Below are positions 1-5,094 of a stretch of 5,794 bases of DNA, piece after piece (position 1 is the first letter of the stretch; each line of letters starts with the position of its first letter). The notes beneath the pieces are model-generated. The model searched no databases. It was not told the DNA's origin and saw only the letters and a list, made by a program, of their open reading frames with translations. A program made the position numbers and the translations under genes. Source of the DNA: Candidatus Ratteibacteria bacterium. GTDB lineage: Bacteria > Ratteibacteria > UBA8468 > B48-G9 > JAFGKM01. The stretch is from contig JAQVEU010000064.1 of the NCBI GenBank assembly GCA_028697565.1, positions 1 to 5,794 on the forward strand, in the 5' to 3' direction.

Positions 1-588
1 TGTATCAAAATGGAGGTTTGCTATTCTGCCCTGGTCTATCCCGTGTGATGATACCTCCATTACAGCATAGATGCATCCTTCCTCAACCATATCAGAACAA
101 AGTTTCTGGATGTCAAGTGATTCAGGAGTTGTATTGGTAGATGTGATAGACCGTTCCCCTATCTGGTAGGATATGGTCCCTATAAGTCCGCACTTATTTC
201 CATTATTTTCAAGTATATGCTTGATAATAAATGATGTGGTGGTCTTTCCATTAGTTCCTGTTATACCAACTAATTTTAACTTTTTTGAAGGGTGTCCGTA
301 AAATTCTGCTGCTATGGTATGGAGTGCCTTCCTTGTATCTTCTACAACAATCTCTCCTACATCTGAAGGCAGCACTGCACTTTTTTTATTTACTATGAGG
401 ACCCTTGCACCTCTTGATATAGCATCATTTATAAAGTGATGTCCGTCAGAGGAAGTCCCTTTTAATGCCACAAAAATAAAATTTTCCTTTACCCTTCGTG
501 AGTCATATGCAATACCATTTACTTCAGGGTTGTTCAGATTATATAGTCGTTTATAATCAAGGTTTTTAATAAGTTCTTTTAGTTTCAT
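1..588 (-). CDS. murE: UDP-N-acetylmuramoyl-peptide synthetase MurE, N-terminal part (cut by window edge)
   Basis: This is the first 196 residues of MurE, the cytoplasmic Mur ligase that uses ATP to add the third amino acid (meso-diaminopimelate or lysine) to UDP-MurNAc-L-Ala-D-Glu in peptidoglycan precursor synthesis. Visible are the N-terminal substrate-binding domain with YDSRRV (residues 28-33), the Mur ligase P-loop GITGTNGKTTT (108-118, Lys115), the MurE-typical TTPESLD (153-159) and MEVSSHG (177-183). The carbamylated lysine and the DNPR-type motif that separates DAP from Lys enzymes lie beyond the left edge, so the amino acid added cannot be told. The reading frame is open to base 1. 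The start ATG (588-586) overlaps the ftsI TGA in ATGA. The bases before it (CGATGACAAA) hold no Shine-Dalgarno site, so translation is probably coupled to ftsI. Family identity is certain. Confidence 0.96.
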   Translation of the reverse strand, partial: MKLKELIKNLDYKRLYNLNNPEVNGIAYDSRRVKENFIFVALKGTSSDGHHFINDAISRGARVLIVNKKSAVLPSDVGEIVVEDTRKALHTIAAEFYGHPSKKLKLVGITGTNGKTTTSFIIKHILENNGNKCGLIGTISYQIGERSITSTNTTPESLDIQKLCSDMVEEGCIYAVMEVSSHGIDQGRIANLHFDT

Positions 589-2330
589 TTTGTCATCGCT
601 AATCTGTGTTCTTCGTCGGAGGTGGCAGGTGGAACATCAAGATGCTGTAAGGAACGCCACATTATATTTTTGAATACAGGAGCAGCCACAAGTCCACCAT
701 AATAGACAGGTCTTGGCTCATCAACCTTTACCAAAATCAGCATCTTTGCATCTTTATGGTTCAGAAATCCTACAAATGAAGCCACAAATCTATCCTTTGA
801 ATAATGTCCATCTATAATCTTCTGGGCAGTCCCTGTCTTTCCGCTGATACTATAGCCAGGTATATTAGCAAGTGGTGCTGTGCCTCTGGGTCCTGTTACC
901 TCCTGAAGTATTTCTCTAAGTGTTTCACAGGTCTCTTGTGAAAGGACTCTCTGCTTTTCATTTCCCTGCCATGAGATAGCGGCTCCAGATGTGGTATCTC
1001 TGAATTCTTTAAGTATATGTGGTTGTATATGATAGCCACCGTTTGCTATAACTGCCATTGCTTTTATACTTTGCAATGCATTGATGCCCACCTCCTGTCC
1101 TATAGGAACAGCAGTTATTGAATATCCTGACCATCTGTTTAGTGGCCTCAATATACCCTTTATTTCACCGGGGAGGTCAATCCCTGTGAGTTCCCCAAAC
1201 CCAAATTTTTTACAATATTCATAAAGTTTTGCTTCACCTAACTTCATTGCTATCTTTACTGTTCCTATATTACTTGATTTTTCTATTACCTCTCTTACCT
1301 TTAATCTTCCATATGGATGTACATCTCGTAGATAGTGGTTCCTTACAAACCATTTGCCACTTTCACAGTCAATAACATCATCAGGGGATACAACCCCTTC
1401 TTCTATTGCTGCAGCAGCAGTCACTATCTTAAATGTTGAGCCAGGTTCAAAAAGGTCGGTAACTGCCCTATTTCTTCTATCCGAAGGAGAGAATTTATCA
1501 GGGTGATTAGGGTCATAGTTAGGTTTATTTGCAAGGGCAAGGACCTCTCCTGTATCATAGTCAATTACTATAGCCGACACACCTGCTGCGTTGTATTTAT
1601 AATAAACACTTTCTATCTCTTCCTCCACGATATACTGAAGGTTAGAATCTATTGTAAGATAGATATCTTTACCGGGTTTGGGTATGGAAAGTTTTTTCTC
1701 AACTGAGTAGATGAGGTCTCCTGTGCCATCTTTAAGAATTAGAGAAATACCTTTTTCTCCTTTTAGTATGTTATCATAATAAAGTTCTGCACCTTCAAGC
1801 CCATAGCCGTCAATTCCTGCAAATCCTAAGATATGGCATGCAACTTTCCCACCAGGATAGATTCGTTTATATGATGGCAGAAAAACAGTCCCTGGTAATT
1901 TTTTTTCTGAGATGGCCTTATACTCTTCAACTGATAACTCTTTTTTCATAAGGGGATAACGTTGTTGAAGTTTTTTTTCTATCTCCCCGGGGCCTATCTT
2001 TAAGATAGAAACAAGTTCTTTCTTTAGTTTTTCAGGATAGGATGGGTCTTTCTTCTTTTGGTGGTTGACCTTCCATGAATCTATATATAATGAATAATAG
2101 GGGACACTTATAGCCATAACCTTGCCATTTCTATCGTATATTGTTCCTCTCGGGACAGGTATTTCAACCTTTTCATACTGTCCTATCCTTTTCCCTTCAG
2201 GTGGATTAACAATCTGGATGTTGAAAAGAGAAAAAAATACAAGGGCAAACATAAAGAAAAAAACTATCTGTGCCCAGAATAACCTTTTATGTATAATTTT
2301 CTTAATGTATTCCAGCTTCAGCCGTATCAT
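585..2330 (-). CDS. ftsI: Septal peptidoglycan transpeptidase FtsI (class B penicillin-binding protein, PBP3-like)
   Basis: This is the division-specific D,D-transpeptidase that cross-links septal peptidoglycan in the periplasm with FtsW. With the chosen start it has 581 residues, usual for the family. Order: short basic cytoplasmic N-terminus, one membrane anchor (about 16-40), the PBP-dimer (pedestal) domain opening with PRGTIYDRNG (60-69), then the transpeptidase domain with SxxK in PGSTFK (nucleophile Ser298, Lys301), SxN in KSSN (352-354) and KTG in SGKTGTA (498-500). All catalytic motifs are intact. There is no PASTA domain. The frame is open upstream to a TTG at 2354 and an ATG at 2351, but the ATG at 2330 is preferred because AAAAGGA (2344-2338) stands 7 nt before it. 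The start overlaps ftsL by 29 nt and the stop overlaps the murE start by 4 nt. Position after ftsL and before murE supports FtsI rather than an elongation PBP2 or a sporulation paralogue. Confidence 0.96.
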   Translation of the reverse strand: MIRLKLEYIKKIIHKRLFWAQIVFFFMFALVFFSLFNIQIVNPPEGKRIGQYEKVEIPVPRGTIYDRNGKVMAISVPYYSLYIDSWKVNHQKKKDPSYPEKLKKELVSILKIGPGEIEKKLQQRYPLMKKELSVEEYKAISEKKLPGTVFLPSYKRIYPGGKVACHILGFAGIDGYGLEGAELYYDNILKGEKGISLILKDGTGDLIYSVEKKLSIPKPGKDIYLTIDSNLQYIVEEEIESVYYKYNAAGVSAIVIDYDTGEVLALANKPNYDPNHPDKFSPSDRRNRAVTDLFEPGSTFKIVTAAAAIEEGVVSPDDVIDCESGKWFVRNHYLRDVHPYGRLKVREVIEKSSNIGTVKIAMKLGEAKLYEYCKKFGFGELTGIDLPGEIKGILRPLNRWSGYSITAVPIGQEVGINALQSIKAMAVIANGGYHIQPHILKEFRDTTSGAAISWQGNEKQRVLSQETCETLREILQEVTGPRGTAPLANIPGYSISGKTGTAQKIIDGHYSKDRFVASFVGFLNHKDAKMLILVKVDEPRPVYYGGLVAAPVFKNIMWRSLQHLDVPPATSDEEHRLAMTK

Positions 2331-2640
2331 TTCTGTTTCCTTTTGTATCATCAACCATTATATCCACATAACACCATGCAGAAGGATTTACCAGCTCAAT
2401 GCCTGCGTTTCTTGTTATCTTTAAAAGATATTCAGGAGAAGATAAACGTAAAACCTCTGCCTTATAGTTCTGATTCAGCATATGTGCCTCTTCATACATC
2501 TTTTTTGCCTCTTCCATTTTGTATCCAATGGCAACAATTTTACATGATAGCCACACATATAAACACAGGAATGTCCACACAATTGCCATCAATATCACTA
2601 CTGTCGGCAATGACCTTTTACGTCCTTTATGTCTTTTCAC
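2302..2640 (-). CDS. ftsL: Cell division protein FtsL
   Basis: A 112-residue bitopic membrane protein of the FtsL type, which forms the FtsQLB-like complex that activates FtsWI at the septum. It has a strongly basic cytoplasmic N-terminus (KRHKGRKR, 2-9), one transmembrane helix (about 12-34), a charged heptad-like segment likely to form a coiled coil (about 41-66), and then LSSPEYLLKITRNAGIEL (66-83), which fits the 'L-x-SPEYLEKIAR' pattern seen at the end of the FtsL/DivIC coiled coil. FtsL diverges fast, so the call rests on this architecture and on the slot between rsmH and ftsI. The start is GTG at 2640, with GAGGG (2648-2644) only 3 nt upstream. A nearby ATG in the +1 frame runs straight into TGA and cannot be used. 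It overlaps rsmH by 14 nt and ftsI by 29 nt; the hydrophilic C-terminal tail (about 97-112) is encoded around that second overlap. Confidence 0.88.
   Translation of the reverse strand: MKRHKGRKRSLPTVVILMAIVWTFLCLYVWLSCKIVAIGYKMEEAKKMYEEAHMLNQNYKAEVLRLSSPEYLLKITRNAGIELVNPSAWCYVDIMVDDTKGNRNDTAEAGIH
2338..2344 (-). promoter_or_regulatory. Ribosome binding site that fixes the ftsI start
   Basis: AAAAGGA on the minus strand, 7 nt before the ATG at 2330 and inside the ftsL coding region. The in-frame alternatives upstream (TTG at 2354, ATG at 2351) have no comparable purine-rich site, so this element favours the 581-residue form of FtsI. Confidence 0.75.
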
Positions 2641-3490
2641 ATGCCCTCATTTTTGCACTTCTGCTTTCCGGATTAATTCTTATCTCTTCTGTATCTGGCA
2701 GTACAGGTTTTTTTGTTAAGACATTTAACTGGCAATTATTCCTGAAAAAATATTTTACAGTTCTATCTTCAATAGAGTGAAATGAGATTACAACTAACCG
2801 TCCATCTGTTTTTAGCAAAGATACTGCTTTCCTTAGCCCTTCTTTTAGGACATCTATCTCATTATTCACTGCAATCCTCAAAGCCATAAAAAATTTAGTA
2901 GCAGGATGAATCTTTCCATATCTTCTATAGTATTTTGCTATAAAATCAGCAAGTTCTGTGGTTGTTTCAAATTTTTTCTTTTTTCTCCGTTCAATAATAG
3001 CATCAACAATCCTGTGTGACTTTTTCACCTCTCCATAGTTTTCAAAGAGCCATATAATCTCTTTTCTGCTCCATCTATTAATTATTTCTCCTGCTGTAAG
3101 GTTATTTCTCCTGTCATATCTCATATCAAGTGGGCCTTCTATCTGAAAACTAAATCCCCTTTCGCCATCCTTAATCTGATTTGTTGAAAATCCCAGGTCC
3201 ATCAATATTCCATCTACTTTTTCTATCCCTTCTTTTTCTAACACTCTGTCCATCTCTTCATATCCAGAGTGTATTGCTTTGAAGTTTTTGAAGTCCGCAA
3301 GTGCATTAGATATATATCGGATAGCATCTTCATCCTTGTCCATTCCGTAAAGCAATATGTTGCTGTTTGTCTCAAGGATATATCTGCTATGTCCTCCATA
3401 TCCGCAGGTTGCATCTATATATATTCCGCCATCTTTAAGGTTTAGATATTGCACCACATACCCTTTCATTACAGGATAGTGTTCAGTCAT
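2627..3490 (-). CDS. rsmH: 16S rRNA (cytosine(1402)-N4)-methyltransferase RsmH (MraW)
   Basis: This SAM-dependent enzyme methylates N4 of C1402 in the decoding centre of 16S rRNA, in the cytoplasm. The 287 residues are full length or slightly short for the family. Family marks in order: HYPVM (4-8); the SAM-binding loop IDATCGYGGHS (25-35); GMDKDEDA (49-56), equal to the usual GxDxDPxA; LMDLGFS (96-102); GERGFSF and GPLDMRYD (109-126); LRIAVNNEI (204-212); VISFHSIEDR (234-243); and the C-terminal ESRSAKMRACEK (275-286). The usual LGVSSPQ segment reads LGFSTNQ here, but the rest of the core is standard. The start ATG (3490) lies 2 nt after the mraZ stop with GGAG (3502-3499) 8 nt upstream, inside the last codons of mraZ. 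The end overlaps ftsL by 14 nt. Being second in the dcw cluster after mraZ is the usual arrangement. Confidence 0.97.
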   Translation of the reverse strand: MTEHYPVMKGYVVQYLNLKDGGIYIDATCGYGGHSRYILETNSNILLYGMDKDEDAIRYISNALADFKNFKAIHSGYEEMDRVLEKEGIEKVDGILMDLGFSTNQIKDGERGFSFQIEGPLDMRYDRRNNLTAGEIINRWSRKEIIWLFENYGEVKKSHRIVDAIIERRKKKKFETTTELADFIAKYYRRYGKIHPATKFFMALRIAVNNEIDVLKEGLRKAVSLLKTDGRLVVISFHSIEDRTVKYFFRNNCQLNVLTKKPVLPDTEEIRINPESRSAKMRACEKT

Positions 3491-3492
3491 CT

Positions 3493-3933
3493 TTACATCT
3501 CCATTAATTTTTCTGAAATATCCTCATAGATTTTAAGGGACTGTTCATAGTACTCGTTCCATTTTTTCTCATCCCATACCTCAACCCTTGTACCTGCCCC
3601 TATTATTACTATATTTTCCTGAATACATGCATAGTTAAGCAGATTGGCAGGGATAAGGATTCGTCCCTGTTTGTCAATATGTGACTGAAAAGCACCTGAA
3701 AAAAAGAGGCGCGTGAATGTTCTTGGATTACCTTTTGTAAAAGGAAGGTCTTTCAGTTTTGTGCTCTGACTTTCCCACATCTTTTCAGAGAAGATGAAAA
3801 GGCAGTTCTCCAGCCCTTTTGTTATATATACAACTCCGTTTTGTTTAACTGATAATAGCCCCCTCATCTTTGACGGAATTACAATTCTACCCTGTTTGTC
3901 TACCTTGCCCCTAAATTCCCCAAAATATACCAT
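3493..3933 (-). CDS. mraZ: Transcriptional regulator MraZ
   Basis: MraZ is the DNA-binding first gene of most dcw clusters. It forms ring-like oligomers and in studied bacteria binds direct repeats ahead of its own gene to control the cluster. The 146 residues contain the two SpoVT/AbrB-like halves of the family: the first with VDKQGRIVIP (11-20) and the second with IDKQGRILIP (86-95), each holding the DxxxR signature (Asp12/Arg16 and Asp87/Arg91). RLFFSGA (75-81) between them is also typical. Length and both repeats are normal. The start ATG (3933) has AAAAGGA (3945-3939) 5 nt upstream. A near-consensus promoter lies directly before it, so mraZ is the first gene of the dcw transcript. rsmH follows after 2 nt. 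Autoregulation is inferred from the family; the target sites are not proven here. Confidence 0.97.
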   Translation of the reverse strand: MVYFGEFRGKVDKQGRIVIPSKMRGLLSVKQNGVVYITKGLENCLFIFSEKMWESQSTKLKDLPFTKGNPRTFTRLFFSGAFQSHIDKQGRILIPANLLNYACIQENIVIIGAGTRVEVWDEKKWNEYYEQSLKIYEDISEKLMEM

Positions 3934-3951
3934 TTTGTTCCTTTTGTCTAT

Positions 3952-3980
3952 ATTAAATACCTTATATATTTTTTTGTCAA
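3952..3980 (-). promoter_or_regulatory. Sigma70-type promoter of the mraZ/dcw cluster
   Basis: On the minus strand the sequence reads TTGACA (3980-3975, full -35 match), 17 bases of A/T-rich spacer (3974-3958), then TTTAAT (3957-3952, 5 of 6 to TATAAT). Transcription would start near 3945, about 12 nt before the mraZ ATG and virtually on its ribosome site. It lies in the only sizeable gap of the window (3934-4050, 117 bases), which also contains a CTTATAA direct repeat and no clear terminator. A second TATAAT (4013-4008) has no decent -35 partner. Confidence 0.78.
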
Positions 3981-4008
3981 GAGGATTTGTAAGATGAGAT
4001 TCTTTTTA

Positions 4009-4024
4009 TTATAAGTTTTATAAG
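4009..4024 (-). repeat. Short CTTATAA direct repeat upstream of the mraZ promoter
   Basis: On the minus strand CTTATAA occurs twice, separated by AA (4024-4018 and 4015-4009), a 9-base period, about 29 bases upstream of the -35 box. Because TTATAA is its own complement, the same bases could also form a weak all-A/T hairpin. It may be an operator or simply A/T-rich coincidence; the sequence alone cannot decide. Confidence 0.3.
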
Positions 4025-4050
4025 AAGTGAATAGATAAAGATATAAAAAA

Positions 4051-5067
4051 TCAGGAATTAAAGAAAGATGTTTTCTTCCAGAAATCCGCGACGCCTCTTC
4101 CTATACGTTTCATACCTTCATCGTCCGGGTGTATGCTATCAGAGAGATATTTGCTGCTTCCAATCCAGTCAAGCCCTTCGGCCAGGAATATCCTATCGTC
4201 ATCTTTCATTCTTGTTCTAATAATCTCTCTTGTTACCTCACGATAATCTTCCATAAGGTACCCCTTATTATTTTTGATTCCTTTTTCGTCATGGTCTATA
4301 AAATAGGTTGATGTAAAACATAAAATTGGAGCATCAGGGTGTTTTTCTTTTATTATATTGAGAAAAATAGTAAGGGTTTTTCTATAAGACTCAGGGGTTT
4401 CATACCCACCGGATGTATTCGTCCCTGCTTCTACAGTAAGATATTTCCAGTCCGTACGAGAAGCAATAAATTCAGCAATTTCTTTCTCATAAAATGCTGC
4501 TCCACCCAGCCCAAAATTATAAAGTTCTATACCAAGTAAAGAGGATGTAATATATGGCCATGTGCCACTGGCTCTCGTGGCATTATATCCCTGAGTTATA
4601 GAACTTCCATAAAACAACATAGTATCACCTTTATTTTCAGGCACTGTTAAAAGGTGTGCATCTTTATCTATAAAAATACTATCAATAATTGTTTCAGCAC
4701 ACCATGGAAAGTGTATCTCCCACAGGTTTTCACCGATACTTTCTATTGCAAAAATATCCTCACGTATTTTTCCTGCAGGGTTACACGAAAAAGTTCCACA
4801 TACTTTGCCATTACAAAAGACCTCACCGAGAACTTCAAAATTTGTCCATTCAATCTTGTTTGTCCATCTGATACCCACAGATTTTGAGTCTGTTTTTAAA
4901 AGCATTCTTACATTTGCACTTTGGAGGCATCTCCACGCAGCCCCTTCAGAAAAATTCTTTATCCATTGTTCCGGAGCTCGCTGTGGCCGAAATCCCTCCT
5001 TTAATCTTGATAGTTCCGCAATATTCTTCCATGCAATATTCTTATCATCAGGTATTACCTCTTTCAT
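4051..5067 (-). CDS. SGNH/GDSL-family hydrolase with N-terminal beta domain (probable carbohydrate esterase)
   Basis: A 338-residue esterase of the SGNH superfamily, probably hydrolysing an ester such as an acetyl group on a sugar; the substrate is not known. The C-terminal half carries all four blocks: GSSITQG (154-160, nucleophile Ser156 in the GDS position), NFGLGG (184-189, oxyanion Gly), GTN (215-217, oxyanion Asn) and DSIHP (310-314, catalytic Asp310 and His313). Residues about 1-145 form the beta-rich N-terminal domain found in Lipase_GDSL_3-type proteins, including the VGIRWT segment (64-69). Its usual GxDLY signature appears here as GEVFC (81-85). There is no signal peptide or membrane segment, so the protein should act in the cytoplasm. 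The start ATG at 5067 has a strong site, GAGGTG (5078-5073), 5 nt upstream. It lies 27 nt after the sugar isomerase, very likely in the same transcript, which suggests a role in deacylating imported sugars. A role as a cytoplasmic sialate or rhamnogalacturonan-type acetylesterase is possible but unproven. Confidence 0.9.
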   Translation of the reverse strand: MKEVIPDDKNIAWKNIAELSRLKEGFRPQRAPEQWIKNFSEGAAWRCLQSANVRMLLKTDSKSVGIRWTNKIEWTNFEVLGEVFCNGKVCGTFSCNPAGKIREDIFAIESIGENLWEIHFPWCAETIIDSIFIDKDAHLLTVPENKGDTMLFYGSSITQGYNATRASGTWPYITSSLLGIELYNFGLGGAAFYEKEIAEFIASRTDWKYLTVEAGTNTSGGYETPESYRKTLTIFLNIIKEKHPDAPILCFTSTYFIDHDEKGIKNNKGYLMEDYREVTREIIRTRMKDDDRIFLAEGLDWIGSSKYLSDSIHPDDEGMKRIGRGVADFWKKTSFFNS

Positions 5068-5072
5068 TGCAC

Positions 5073-5078
5073 CACCTC
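5073..5078 (-). promoter_or_regulatory. Strong ribosome binding site of the SGNH hydrolase gene
   Basis: GAGGTG on the minus strand, 5 nt before the ATG at 5067, within the 27-base gap after the isomerase stop. No promoter fits in so short a gap, so this site supports independent initiation on a shared message. Confidence 0.7.
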
Positions 5079-5094
5079 TCTATGTAAAAATCTC

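Noticed and set aside
2122..2780. Open frames on the plus strand opposite ftsI, ftsL and rsmH (up to 163 codons)
   Set aside because: They lie antisense to well-recognised genes, have no ribosome sites or family resemblance, and their composition is what the reverse of A/T-rich membrane protein genes gives.
4008..4036. Second promoter using TATAAT at 4013-4008
   Set aside because: The bases at 17-18 spacing upstream (ATCTAT or TATCTA) are a poor -35 match.
4045..4090. Possible terminator at the end of the SGNH hydrolase gene
   Set aside because: The only stem (GAAGAAA with TTTCTTT) is weak, ends in a wobble pair, and is separated by about ten bases from the T-run.
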